A stretch of DNA of 64,000 nt from Candidatus Dojkabacteria bacterium (GCA_016931155.1 JAFGFJ010000006.1:434001-498000); one strand, 5' to 3'; positions 51,795 through 60,631 are shown, counted from the stretch's first letter. Numbers and translations are program-made. The notes: generated by a model from the letters alone, not told the origin.

Positions 51795-51823
51795 TTGACA
51801 ATGTAATTATTTTTATCTAAAGT
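51795..51823 (+). promoter_or_regulatory. Promoter of the dcw cluster
   Basis: Perfect TTGACA (51795-51800), 17-bp spacer, TAAAGT (51818-51823), whose last three bases are the start of the first MraZ box. It leaves a leader of about 180 nt before mraZ. Confidence 0.6.
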
Positions 51824-51850
51824 GGTGACAGGTGGTGAAAAGTGGTGAAC
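51821..51850 (+). promoter_or_regulatory. MraZ operator: three 10-bp GTGGTGA repeats
   Basis: AGTGGTGACA (51821-51830), GGTGGTGAAA (51831-51840) and AGTGGTGAAC (51841-51850) stand head to tail with exact 10-bp spacing and overlap the -10. MraZ proteins elsewhere bind three direct repeats about ten bases apart in their own promoter. An inverted GGTGGTGAA lies downstream at 51938-51946 and could pair with the second box in the leader RNA. Confidence 0.75.
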
Positions 51851-52008
51851 AATGAATTTGCACTCTTAACCGTTTTTTCTCTTAGATTCGTAAGAATTTA
51901 AGACCTCACAAACTTCTATTTTACTTCAACATCACGATTCACCACCAAAAGATAGTAAACAATAGCTAGAACTGGTTTTTGCTGCCCAATATTTTTTAAA
52001 GGACAGCA

Positions 52009-52485
52009 ATGCTAATAGGAGAATACAGAAACAGGCTTGGAGAAAAGAATAGGTTGGCATTACCGATTAAATTCAGAGAGGAGCTTGGGGACAATATAAT
52101 CGTAACCCGCGGCTACGAAAGTAGCTTGATTATTGTAGATAAAAAACTTTGGGAGAATTTGCTTAAAGAATTTGGTGACAGAGCTTTTGCGATGAGTCTT
52201 GTTAGGGATACAAGGAGATTTTTGATAGGGGGTGCTTACGAGATAGATCTGGATAAACAGGGGAGATTTGTTCTTCCTGAGAGTCTGAAAGAGTATGCAG
52301 GTGTGAAGGAGGAAGCAGTTTTTGTAGGACTTGAGGATTGGATTGAAGTATGGGACTTCGATAAATGGGAGAAGAAACTAAATGAGCTTAAACTTAAGGC
52401 AGGAGAAATTGCAGAAAGTATATATAAGGTCAGACCTTTTAGTGAAGCGAGGTCAAATAATAAAGAGGAGGGAAATGGAAAATAG
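52009..52485 (+). CDS. mraZ: Transcriptional regulator MraZ
   Basis: The 158 residues form the two tandem AbrB-like MraZ domains. The first half has GEYRNRLGEKNRLALP and RGYESSLIIVDKKLW; the second repeats it as YEIDLDKQGRFVLP and GLEDWIEVWDFDKW. MraZ binds the promoter of its own cluster; three 10-bp repeats of the expected type lie at 51821-51850. The start has AAAGGA 7 nt before ATG. The stop overlaps the rsmH start by 11 nt. Confidence 0.95.
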   Translation: MLIGEYRNRLGEKNRLALPIKFREELGDNIIVTRGYESSLIIVDKKLWENLLKEFGDRAFAMSLVRDTRRFLIGGAYEIDLDKQGRFVLPESLKEYAGVKEEAVFVGLEDWIEVWDFDKWEKKLNELKLKAGEIAESIYKVRPFSEARSNNKEEGNGK

Positions 52486-53461
52486 TAAACACGTACCAGT
52501 CCTTTTACAACATACACTTGATTTTCTGAAGGTTGAGCCGGGGAAAACTTATGTAGATATGACTCTGGGTGGTGGTGGACATTCACGGGAGATTATTAAA
52601 AAGCTAAAAGAAAAAGGAAGGCTTATAGCTTTTGATGTCGATAAAAAGGCAATTGAAAGATTTAAGAAAGAATTGAGAAATCTAAAATTTAGTGAGAAAT
52701 ATTTCGGAAACAAAAATAAATTGAAGAATCAAGGATTTTGTTACGAAATGTTCGAGTACATGAAAGACGAGCTAAAGGTTTTTCTGGTAAATATGAACTT
52801 TGAAAGGTTGATTGATGCTTTAGCAGAGATTGGAATAAGCGAAGTAGACGGGATTATTGCTGACCTGGGATTTTCAACAAACCAGTTGGAGGATTCAGGA
52901 AAAGGTTTCAGCTTTAAAAGGGAAGAAGAGCTTGATATGAGGATGAATGATGGGCTAAGAGTCAAAGCCAGGGATTTGGTTAATCTGCTTGGCGTGAAGC
53001 AGTTGGAGTCGATGTTTAAGGAATACGGAGACGAGGTGTATGCGAAAAGAATTGCAAAAGAAATAGTAAAGAGGAGAAAAGAAAAAGGAATTGAGACAAC
53101 ATTTGATCTTTTAAAAATCATAAATATTGCTGTTCCGGCAGTAAGAAAACGAAGAATGCTTCGTAATCTGCTGCCAGCTACCAGGGTTTTTCAAGCACTA
53201 CGGATTGCAGTGAATCATGAATTTGATTCACTGAACCTCTCACTGCCCCAGACGCTTGAGGTATCGGTAGCTGGCAGCAGATTGGTTTTTTTAAGTTTCC
53301 ACTCAGGAGAAGACAGGATAGTAAAGAACTTCTTCAGAGACCAGGAAAAATCAGGAAAATTAAAAATAATAACGAAAAAGCCAATTACTCCTTCTGTTGA
53401 GGAATTGCACCTCAATAGAAAATCGAGAAGCGCGAAATTGCGTGCTGCAGAGATGATGTAG
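52475..53461 (+). CDS. rsmH: 16S rRNA (cytosine-N4) methyltransferase RsmH
   Basis: RsmH methylates C1402 of 16S rRNA. Landmarks: HVPVLLQHTLDFL, the S-adenosylmethionine-binding VDMTLGGGGHS, the ADLGFSTNQLED segment, FSFKREEELDMRM, TRVFQALRIAVNHE and the C-terminal SFHSGEDRIVKNFF. The ATG at 52475 has a strong GAGGAGGG site and lies within the last codons of mraZ; the frame is open 31 codons earlier but that part is mraZ sequence. 328 residues. Confidence 0.95.
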   Translation: MENSKHVPVLLQHTLDFLKVEPGKTYVDMTLGGGGHSREIIKKLKEKGRLIAFDVDKKAIERFKKELRNLKFSEKYFGNKNKLKNQGFCYEMFEYMKDELKVFLVNMNFERLIDALAEIGISEVDGIIADLGFSTNQLEDSGKGFSFKREEELDMRMNDGLRVKARDLVNLLGVKQLESMFKEYGDEVYAKRIAKEIVKRRKEKGIETTFDLLKIINIAVPAVRKRRMLRNLLPATRVFQALRIAVNHEFDSLNLSLPQTLEVSVAGSRLVFLSFHSGEDRIVKNFFRDQEKSGKLKIITKKPITPSVEELHLNRKSRSAKLRAAEMM

Positions 53462-53494
53462 AGTACTTTAACTATAACTATTGCACTGCCTTAG

Positions 53495-53836
53495 ATGTTC
53501 AAGCTAAAAAATAGCGAGCAGAACTTCACAAGTCAAGACAGATTTCAAGGTCTTCAAAAAAGGCTTGCAATGGTTTTATTTTCTCTTGTATTGTTATTCA
53601 TTGCTATCCAGTTTCTGGTGCTTGGTGTTATTGGTGTGAGAGGGAACGATCTTAGTAAACTGCGAACGCAACAGGAACAGCAGAGAATAGAGAATGAAAT
53701 CCTCCGTGCAGATATAATGGAATCTCAGGTTTCGAGCAAAATTAAATCAGAGGTTGAATCAAGTTATCTGATGAAAGAAACGAAACTTATGGTTATCGAT
53801 TCAAAGACTGGCGAGGTTAGTGCACAAACTCCATAA
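53495..53836 (+). CDS. FtsL/DivIC-like septal protein
   Basis: The 113 residues have a short cytoplasmic tail, one membrane helix (about 26-48) and a periplasmic-type coiled coil (about 52-90; LRTQQEQQRIENEIL). That build and the position between rsmH and ftsI are those of ftsL, which is poorly conserved in sequence. It should recruit the transpeptidase to the septum. Confidence 0.75.
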   Translation: MFKLKNSEQNFTSQDRFQGLQKRLAMVLFSLVLLFIAIQFLVLGVIGVRGNDLSKLRTQQEQQRIENEILRADIMESQVSSKIKSEVESSYLMKETKLMVIDSKTGEVSAQTP

Positions 53837-53842
53837 TATCAA

Positions 53843-55633
53843 ATGAAACTTGAAAAATATCATCAAAGAAAAATCAAATTACTGGGGTCTTTTTTGGTTC
53901 TATTTTTTCTTTTGATAGCATTCTTTCTTATCAGATGGCAGGTTGTTGAAAGTGAGAAATACAAGGCGTATGCCAACCAAAGGATCACTGAAACAATGAT
54001 CCCATCAATTCGTGGTGCTATCCTTGCGGCTGATGGTTCTACACTGGCTTATAGTGAGCCGCGTTTTGACATTTATATTTTCAAAAAAGATATTGAAGAG
54101 GCTGAGAAAAAAAAGTTTCAGACCAGGGGAGAATTTATCGAAAAGGTTTCGTCTATACTTGAAAATAAGGAAAAAGTAGAGCAGGCGTTTCTTGAAAAAG
54201 AGACCTGGATAAGAATTGCTGATAAGGTAAGCTATGAAACAAAGGAAGAGCTTTTTAATCTTCAGCCTGAGTGTTGTAACACTAGAAAACTTCAAGGAAT
54301 ATTTTACGAGCTTTCTACACAAAGGATATATCCTGAAGGGGCACTTGCTCCGCACGTTCTTGGATTTGTGGGAAAAAGTTATAGCTCAAATGAGCTCGGT
54401 CGTGGAGGGATCGAGCAGTTCAGGAATGGGATCTTGAGTCCTCAGGAGGGGTATGACTTTAGTGAAAGGGACAGCTTTGGAAATATTATTACTCTTTCCG
54501 AGTCTGATCCTATCGAGGCGAGGAGAGGAAGTACTCTTATTACAACTATTGATAAAACACTTCAACAGAAAGTTGAAGAAAAGCTTGAAGAAGGGGTAAA
54601 TAGGTATGAAGCAAAAAGCGGTACTGCGATAATAATGGATCCAAAAACAGGAAAGATTTTAGCTATGGCAAACTATCCGGATTTTGATCCCAATAAATAT
54701 TATGAAATAGAGGATCAGAGCGTTTTCAGGAACAATGGAATCAGTTCTCCCTATGAGATGGGATCGGTGATGAAAGCGATTACAATGTCTGCTGGAATTG
54801 ATTCAGGGAAAATAACTCCGAACACGGTGGTGGTTGAGAGTCATGAGGGATGCGAGCACCTTTTAGAAGAAAAAGAGGTCTGTACTTACGATAAAAAGCC
54901 ACAAGGAAAGCTTACTGCACTCGATGCACTAATAAAGTCTGACAACATTGCTCTTTATCATACTGCAAAAATGATTGGACAGGACACGTTTTATAAATAC
55001 TTGAAGAAGTTCGGGATCGGTTCCCCGACAGGTATCGATCTCACAGGTGAGTCCTATAGTTCCATTCCTGACTCCAGGACGTGGAATCTTGCAGATCTTG
55101 CAACCTACTCCTACGGTCACTCATATCAAGTCACTCCGATTCAGACAATATCTGCTGTTGGAGCTCTAGCAAACGGCGGGAAACTCATGCAGCCCTATAT
55201 AGTTCAAAGAATTATTGATCCCTCGGGAGAAGTAAAAGAATTTAACCCTGTTGTGGTAACTCAGGTTGTGAAGCCAGAAACTGCTGTCATAATGCAGGAT
55301 ATGATGCACGAAGTGTTTAAATCTCAAACAAAGGAAATTCATTATCAGAGAGCATTTAAGGAATACCGGATTGCCTTGAAATCAGGAACAGCTCTTATTC
55401 CTTGTGTTCTTGTGCCTGAGAAAAATTGTTACGGTTATTCAAGTGAATATAACGCTACCTACATCGGTTTTGATGCTTCTGATGAAAAAAGTTTTATTAT
55501 GCTGATCAGGCTTGAAAGACCAAGGCTGGAATCATCAAGTTCGGATCTTTCTTATTTCAATGCAAGGCATGTGTGGCTTGAAACTTTTGATGCAGTAAAG
55601 GATTATATTGGAGTACCAAAAGCAGGAGGATAA
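53843..55633 (+). CDS. ftsI: Division penicillin-binding protein (FtsI-like transpeptidase)
   Basis: The 596 residues have one N-terminal membrane helix (about 12-33), a PBP dimerisation domain, and a transpeptidase domain. The active-site motifs are S308-V-M-K311, S366-D367-N368 and K513-S514-G515-T516. The segment around the active Ser reads YEMGSVMK, where YEPGSTFK is usual, a mild change. It crosslinks peptidoglycan at the septum. It starts 6 nt after the FtsL-like gene and so is cotranscribed. Confidence 0.93.
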   Translation: MKLEKYHQRKIKLLGSFLVLFFLLIAFFLIRWQVVESEKYKAYANQRITETMIPSIRGAILAADGSTLAYSEPRFDIYIFKKDIEEAEKKKFQTRGEFIEKVSSILENKEKVEQAFLEKETWIRIADKVSYETKEELFNLQPECCNTRKLQGIFYELSTQRIYPEGALAPHVLGFVGKSYSSNELGRGGIEQFRNGILSPQEGYDFSERDSFGNIITLSESDPIEARRGSTLITTIDKTLQQKVEEKLEEGVNRYEAKSGTAIIMDPKTGKILAMANYPDFDPNKYYEIEDQSVFRNNGISSPYEMGSVMKAITMSAGIDSGKITPNTVVVESHEGCEHLLEEKEVCTYDKKPQGKLTALDALIKSDNIALYHTAKMIGQDTFYKYLKKFGIGSPTGIDLTGESYSSIPDSRTWNLADLATYSYGHSYQVTPIQTISAVGALANGGKLMQPYIVQRIIDPSGEVKEFNPVVVTQVVKPETAVIMQDMMHEVFKSQTKEIHYQRAFKEYRIALKSGTALIPCVLVPEKNCYGYSSEYNATYIGFDASDEKSFIMLIRLERPRLESSSSDLSYFNARHVWLETFDAVKDYIGVPKAGG

Positions 55634-55681
55634 ATATTTATAAATCTGTCATAATGGAAGGCGTATATCGTTAGTATCTAT

Positions 55682-55709
55682 GTCCTACCGGGTTTTATTC
55701 GAGTAGGAC
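55682..55709 (+). terminator. Hairpin in the ftsI-murA gap
   Basis: GTCCTAC (55682-55688) pairs with GTAGGAC (55703-55709), seven perfect pairs, followed by TTTACGTTT. The T-run is weak; it may be an attenuator or terminator that still lets some transcription reach murA. Confidence 0.4.
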
Positions 55710-55735
55710 TTTACGTTTAAAAAGGGAAAAGGCTT

Positions 55736-57022
55736 ATGTCAAAATATCGAATTGTTGGTGGAAATCCTATATCCGGGACAATTATTCCAGCTGGAAATAA
55801 AAACTCGGCTCTTCCGATTATTGCTGCGAGTCTACTGACTGATGAGGAGGTCATACTTACAAATGTACCTGCAATTAGTGATGTTTCAGTTCAACTGAGG
55901 CTACTGCGAAAACTTGGTGCTTCTGTTAAGTACAACAGAAAAGAGGGGGAGGTAATAATAAGGGTAAAGACACTTGTTACGCATAAACTTGATAAGGGTG
56001 ATGTTTTGAAAACACGTGGTTCAATATTATTCCTGGGTTCCCTTGTCGGTAGAGCCAAAAAAGCTGAGGTATGGTCTCCTGGTGGATGTAAGCTTGGCAA
56101 AAGACCTCTGGATAGCTATTTCATTGCGATGCAGAAGCTGGGAGCAAAAATTTTAGTGAGTGACTCATACATTGTTGATGCAAGTAAACTCAGGGGAAGC
56201 AGAGTATGGCAAGAGGAGACTGCAGTAACAGGTACGGAAAATCTGATTATGGCAGGTGTTTTGGCAAAGGGAACAACAATGATTATTAATGCTGCAAGTG
56301 AACCTCATGTACAGGATCTGTGCAATTTTCTTAACCAAATGGGAGCTCGAATTTCAGGAGTAGGAAGCAATGTATTGAGTATAGAAGGCGTGGAAAAACT
56401 CAGTGGTACACAGTTCGAAATTTCTTCGGACTTCATGGAAATTGGAACATTTATTGCGGCAGCTGTTGTTACAGGCGGAGAAATTAAGATAAAAAAAGCT
56501 CTGACTATGCATATGGATCAGATTTTGAGTCAGTATGGAAAACTTGGAGTAAGAGTTCTGGTAGACAAGAATAAAGATGAAATAATAGTACCCCCTGGAC
56601 AGAATCTTGTAGTCAGAGATTATATGGATGGCTCAACAAACAAACTGGAAACAATGCCTTGGCCTGGTTTTCCCGCAGATCTTTTGCAGTTTGCGATTGT
56701 GATTGCTACTCAGGCTAAGGGCAGGATTTTAGTATTTGATAAATTGTATGAAGGAAGGCTTTTTTATACTTCAGAACTTAATAAAATGGGTGCTGATATA
56801 TTTTTAAGTGATCCTCACAGACTTGTAGTGTATGGGCCGACAAAACTAAAAGGAAAAACATTGAAATCGAGTGATATAAGATCCGGGATGTCTCTTCTAA
56901 TAGCGGCACTTGCTGCGGAAGGAGAAAGTATTCTTGAAAATGGAGAAATAATTGAAAGAGGTTATGAACATATTGAGGAGAGATTTAGGGAACTCGGTGC
57001 AAGAATAGAGAGAATTGTTTAG
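55736..57022 (+). CDS. murA: UDP-N-acetylglucosamine 1-carboxyvinyltransferase
   Basis: MurA makes the first committed peptidoglycan precursor. K22 in PAGNKNSALPI and the mobile loop SPGGCKLGKRPLD with the catalytic C118 (fosfomycin target) are both present, along with the six-repeat inside-out barrel pattern. 428 residues. An AAAGG site lies upstream of the ATG. It follows ftsI by about 100 nt with a hairpin in between. Confidence 0.95.
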   Translation: MSKYRIVGGNPISGTIIPAGNKNSALPIIAASLLTDEEVILTNVPAISDVSVQLRLLRKLGASVKYNRKEGEVIIRVKTLVTHKLDKGDVLKTRGSILFLGSLVGRAKKAEVWSPGGCKLGKRPLDSYFIAMQKLGAKILVSDSYIVDASKLRGSRVWQEETAVTGTENLIMAGVLAKGTTMIINAASEPHVQDLCNFLNQMGARISGVGSNVLSIEGVEKLSGTQFEISSDFMEIGTFIAAAVVTGGEIKIKKALTMHMDQILSQYGKLGVRVLVDKNKDEIIVPPGQNLVVRDYMDGSTNKLETMPWPGFPADLLQFAIVIATQAKGRILVFDKLYEGRLFYTSELNKMGADIFLSDPHRLVVYGPTKLKGKTLKSSDIRSGMSLLIAALAAEGESILENGEIIERGYEHIEERFRELGARIERIV

Positions 57023-57104
57023 ATTTGTTGAACAAGGATATCAGTAGAGTAATTTCACGTTTTCAGTTATTATTAGGTATCTGCTTCTCTTATTTGTACT
57101 AAAA

Positions 57105-57863
57105 ATGGTCTTTCCTAGAAAAATTCTTAAACTCTATCTATCTTTCCTGTCAAGACTGGCTATTAAAAAGCACTCAATGGAGCTGATAATAATTGTTGGC
57201 TGGCATAGCACCGAGATTGTGAGAGAAGCTATTTATGAAATTTTAAATGAAAAATTTCTTGTAAGAAGAAATGTTAAGAATCTCTGGTGGGACTTGTCGG
57301 TTCCTCTGACTGTCCTGGGATACAAGGATAAAAAAAGGAATATGGCAGGATGGTTTATTGTGTGTGTAAGGGCTTTGTTTTATCTCATTGTAGGTCAGAG
57401 GAATCCGCATAAAATCATTTTGAATTTGAATACTGTTCACAGTAGTACTGCAGATTTTTGGACAGAATTTATCAAGCCGGATTTCCTTATTATTGTCAAT
57501 CAGAAAACAAAAAGCCGTCTTATAGAGAACCTTATCGAAAATACAGAGAAAAATTCGGGAAAGGTGATTTATGATCCTTTGAAGAGTAAATTCCAGTTCG
57601 AGAGAGCTGTTGGTTTCACCTTCGGGGAAGAAAAAAATGTGGATCTAAAAGTCGTTGAGGGAAAGAATTGTGCAATATACAAATATAAAAATCAAAGTGT
57701 TAGGCTTTCCTATTCTATCCTTCCAAAATTCTCTTCACACTTTTTCGCTTCTGCGTTAAGTCTAGGAGTTAGTTATGGCGTGAGTTTGATAAATGCTTCT
57801 TTTGCCGCACTTAAAGTGGATTTCCATTCAAGACTGATCCCTAAGATTATTTCAAAAATTTAA
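57105..57863 (+). CDS. Degenerate MurF-like Mur-ligase domain protein
   Basis: The 252 residues follow the pattern of a MurF central domain: IIIVGWHSTEIVREAIYEIL aligns with the MurF P-loop strand and helix, then VPLTVLG, and near the end LPKFSSHFFASALSLGVSYGVS aligns with the MurF segment that precedes the third domain. The nucleotide-binding GT-x-GK-T/S loop is replaced by G32-W-H-S-T36, so ATP-dependent ligase activity looks lost. The N- and C-terminal MurF domains are missing. Position in the dcw cluster supports the origin. It ends by a one-base overlap with the sigma factor gene. Confidence 0.6.
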   Translation: MVFPRKILKLYLSFLSRLAIKKHSMELIIIVGWHSTEIVREAIYEILNEKFLVRRNVKNLWWDLSVPLTVLGYKDKKRNMAGWFIVCVRALFYLIVGQRNPHKIILNLNTVHSSTADFWTEFIKPDFLIIVNQKTKSRLIENLIENTEKNSGKVIYDPLKSKFQFERAVGFTFGEEKNVDLKVVEGKNCAIYKYKNQSVRLSYSILPKFSSHFFASALSLGVSYGVSLINASFAALKVDFHSRLIPKIISKI

Positions 57864-58435
57864 TGGATGACTTGAGCGAAAAAGAGCAAATTGCTCTCAT
57901 AAAAAAAACGAAACTTGACAAGAAATGCTTCGGGAAGATCTACGAGTATTACTATCAAAAAGTTCTTGATTTTGCAAAAAAGCGAGTGACAGATATTCAT
58001 ACCGCTGAGGATTTGACAGGAGATATTTTCGAGAAGATTTTTCGTTCTTTCGGTAACTTCCAATGGCAAGGCATATCTTTATCTGCATGGATATTTAGAA
58101 TTGCAAGAAATGCTGTTATAGACTTCTATAGAAAAAACAATAAACGAAAAGGTAATATTTCAATGGAGGATATGCAGGATAAGCTGATTGCGCCGGACAG
58201 TGCGATCGAAACAGGTATCCTTGAAGATGAGATACAGGTAATGCTGTACAATTCGATACGGGAATTCGGAGATGAGGAGCAGTATTTGATTTATTTTAAA
58301 TTCTTTGCTGAAATGTCAAATAAAGAGATAGCAGAGGAATCAGGAATGACGGAGACCAATGTCGGGACAAAATTGCACAGAATAAGAAAGAAATTGAAGA
58401 GAATAATGGAAAAAGCTGAGAAAACGGGTCAATAA
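57863..58435 (+). CDS. ECF-type RNA polymerase sigma factor
   Basis: The 190 residues contain sigma region 2 (TAEDLTGDIFEKIFRSF and LSAWIFRIARNAVIDFYR) and region 4 (EQYLIYFKFFAEMSNKEIAEESGMTETNVGTKLHRIRKKLK), with no region 3 or 1.1. It is an ECF-type factor. No anti-sigma gene is adjacent. The ATG overlaps the stop of the MurF-like gene by one base, and murE follows 11 nt later, so this regulator is made together with wall enzymes, hinting at an envelope-stress or cell-cycle role. Confidence 0.92.
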   Translation: MDDLSEKEQIALIKKTKLDKKCFGKIYEYYYQKVLDFAKKRVTDIHTAEDLTGDIFEKIFRSFGNFQWQGISLSAWIFRIARNAVIDFYRKNNKRKGNISMEDMQDKLIAPDSAIETGILEDEIQVMLYNSIREFGDEEQYLIYFKFFAEMSNKEIAEESGMTETNVGTKLHRIRKKLKRIMEKAEKTGQ

Positions 58436-58446
58436 TTTTTCAAAAT

Positions 58447-59796
58447 ATGCTGAATAAGATCAAAAACACTTATCATCTGGTACAGTCGGTCATTTTTAAT
58501 GCATTGAACGGGTTTCCTGCCTCAAAGCTTGATATTATTGGTGTTACAGGCACGGATGGGAAAACTACTACTTCGTCTATGATTTATCATATTCTCAAGT
58601 TCTGCGGCAAGAAAGCTTCTCTTATATCAACTGTTGCAGCATATATCGGGGATGAAGAGATAGATACCGGACTGCATGTGACAACTCCTGATCCATGGCG
58701 ATTACCTTCGATTATCAAAAAAATAATATCAAGTGGGCATGAGATTCTTGTAATTGAAGCCACTTCTCAAGGTCTTGAGCAAAACAGATTGTGGGGAATA
58801 GAATTTTCCACCGCTGTATTTACAAATATTGGAAACGACCATTTGGATTATCATGGAACTTGGGAAAAATATGCGAACGCTAAATTTAGGCTTGCAAGGC
58901 AATTGAAAAAAAACGGAACCTTAGTAATAAACGAGGATCATGAAGAAAGCTTTAGTTGGTTGAAGAATGCAGCCGAGAACAACAGATTCAGACATGCCAA
59001 GTCAAGGTTTTATTCGAAAAGAGAGTTAAAAAATATGAGCCAGTCTGTTGATGGTCTAAGTTTTGAATATGATAATACAAAATTCTTTATCCCAGTAATC
59101 GGAGAGTATAATTTTGAAAATGGATTGGCAGCGATTGAAGCAACGAGAAAATATGTGAGTCTGGATAAAATTTCAAAGGCATTATCTGAATTTACTTCTC
59201 CTGGTGGAAGGATGGAAATAATGAAGACGAAACCCTTTACTGTAATTGTTGATTTTGCTCATACTCCTGATGCTCTCGAAAATTCGCTTCATTCAGTTAA
59301 GAAGATACTGGAAAAAGGCGGAAGAGTAATAAACGTATTTGGTTGTGCTGGAAAGAGAGACAAGGGTAGGAGAAGGATGGGGAAAGTATCGGCTGAATTA
59401 GCAGGTATTACTGTATTGACAGCGGAGGATCCAAGGGATGAAGATTTGAAGCAGGTGAATAATGAAATTCTGGCATACGCGAAAAAAGCGGGTGGATTTC
59501 TTGCGGGAAGGTTTTCTGATCACAAACAGTATTTAAAAAAGAAAATCATTGCAATTGAGAGAACAGGGAAAGCAAAAGGAAAGCCCGTTGTTGCTTTCGA
59601 TGAAAATTCTGTAAAAAGTAGAAAAGATGCTATCGATTTTGCCATTTCTATAGCAGAAAGGGGAGATGTTGTTTTTATTACTGGAAAAGGACACGAGAAG
59701 AGCCTTTCTTTTGGTGCTAAGGAGAAAGAATATTCATGGAGTGATCAGGAAGAGGTAAAAAGAGTCCTAAAGAGACAGGAGCTTAAGAAAAAGTAG
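58447..59796 (+). CDS. murE: MurE-type Mur ligase lacking the N-terminal domain
   Basis: The 449 residues start only about 30 residues before the P-loop GVTGTDGKTTT (K39), whereas MurE normally has about 100 residues of UDP-binding domain before it. The catalytic core (TSQGLEQNRLWG, FTNIGNDHLDYHG, GCAGKRDKGRR) and the C-terminal domain are complete. At the diamino-acid specificity site, E. coli-type DNPR is replaced by EDPR. It likely adds the third residue to the stem peptide; which amino acid is unclear. It ends 2 nt before a small gene at 59799. Confidence 0.88.
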   Translation: MLNKIKNTYHLVQSVIFNALNGFPASKLDIIGVTGTDGKTTTSSMIYHILKFCGKKASLISTVAAYIGDEEIDTGLHVTTPDPWRLPSIIKKIISSGHEILVIEATSQGLEQNRLWGIEFSTAVFTNIGNDHLDYHGTWEKYANAKFRLARQLKKNGTLVINEDHEESFSWLKNAAENNRFRHAKSRFYSKRELKNMSQSVDGLSFEYDNTKFFIPVIGEYNFENGLAAIEATRKYVSLDKISKALSEFTSPGGRMEIMKTKPFTVIVDFAHTPDALENSLHSVKKILEKGGRVINVFGCAGKRDKGRRRMGKVSAELAGITVLTAEDPRDEDLKQVNNEILAYAKKAGGFLAGRFSDHKQYLKKKIIAIERTGKAKGKPVVAFDENSVKSRKDAIDFAISIAERGDVVFITGKGHEKSLSFGAKEKEYSWSDQEEVKRVLKRQELKKK

Positions 59797-59798
59797 TT

Positions 59799-59984
59799 AT
59801 GTCAGTCTTGATTTCAGAGGTGAATTTAGAGCAAAGAAACACTTCAATGAGTTTTGAATTCCCAGAAATAATAGAATTAAGAATTACATTTGCTGGCAGG
59901 AAGAAAAATGTTTTTCCTGAAAATTGGCATAAAAATTTGGGGTTTGAGACTAACGGTTTGATAGAAATGAAAGTTGATATCTAA
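59799..59984 (+). CDS. Small protein downstream of murE
   Basis: The 61-residue frame starts 2 nt after murE, encodes a soluble strand-rich peptide without known motifs, and overlaps the end of the convergent arginyltransferase-like gene by 4 nt. The close spacing to murE favours a real gene. Confidence 0.4.
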   Translation: MSVLISEVNLEQRNTSMSFEFPEIIELRITFAGRKKNVFPENWHKNLGFETNGLIEMKVDI

Positions 59985-60631
59985 TTTATGGATTTTAACT
60001 CAGCCAGATCCTTTCTCCATTCTTTTCCGTCGAACCACTCTATTCCACTAAATTGTAGCTTGTATTTCGAGGATGCGTCCTTGTAGGAACCAAGGTAAAT
60101 GTATTTTTTGTTTTTGTCTTTTGCCCAGTTTACAGCAATTGTCATCATCCCTATGCCCAGTCCGGCTTTATCAAACTCGAGTTCATAAAAAGGGTAGGAG
60201 TAATGCAGGATATTTTTTGTCTCAAGGCAGATACAATAACCAAGATCTCTCTCTATTTGTGAGTACACAAATAACCTGTTGAAGTTGCTTTTTTCATGAT
60301 CAGTAAGCACATTTTTTATTTTACCTGCAGACATTGTTCCAGATCCAAATTTCTGAGTATAAAAATTCTTTGCGAGTTTATGGAATTTGTAGTTGTAATT
60401 CACCAGAGGAACTGCTTGCACACCAAGTGAAATTTTTTCGTTTTTACGCAAAATTCTTCTATTCTCACTGCTCATCTCAAATTTCTCGAGGTTTACTCTG
60501 ATGCTTCTTGTCTGTTCCATGGAACCTTTGAATTTTCTTGTAAAGACAAAGCCTCTGTCGTAAGAATCCTCAATCAGTTCATCGCAAAAGTCCGATAAAG
60601 ATTTTTCCGCCCACTTTATATAATCAATCAT
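59981..60631 (-). CDS. Arginyl/leucyl-tRNA-protein transferase-like (ATE/Bpt) protein
   Basis: The 216 residues resemble N-end-rule aminoacyl-tRNA-protein transferases: FEMSSENRRILRKNE matches the ATE central block, and YPFYELEFDKAGLGIGMMTIAVNWAKDKNKKYIYLGSY with the following YKLQFSGIEWFDG matches the C-terminal GNAT-like core. The N-terminal Cys-rich zinc cluster of ATE is absent. Such enzymes tag proteins for degradation by ClpS-ClpA type systems. It is the last gene of a unit with the DUF167 gene (8-nt overlap). Confidence 0.7.
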   Translation of the reverse strand: MIDYIKWAEKSLSDFCDELIEDSYDRGFVFTRKFKGSMEQTRSIRVNLEKFEMSSENRRILRKNEKISLGVQAVPLVNYNYKFHKLAKNFYTQKFGSGTMSAGKIKNVLTDHEKSNFNRLFVYSQIERDLGYCICLETKNILHYSYPFYELEFDKAGLGIGMMTIAVNWAKDKNKKYIYLGSYKDASSKYKLQFSGIEWFDGKEWRKDLAELKSIN

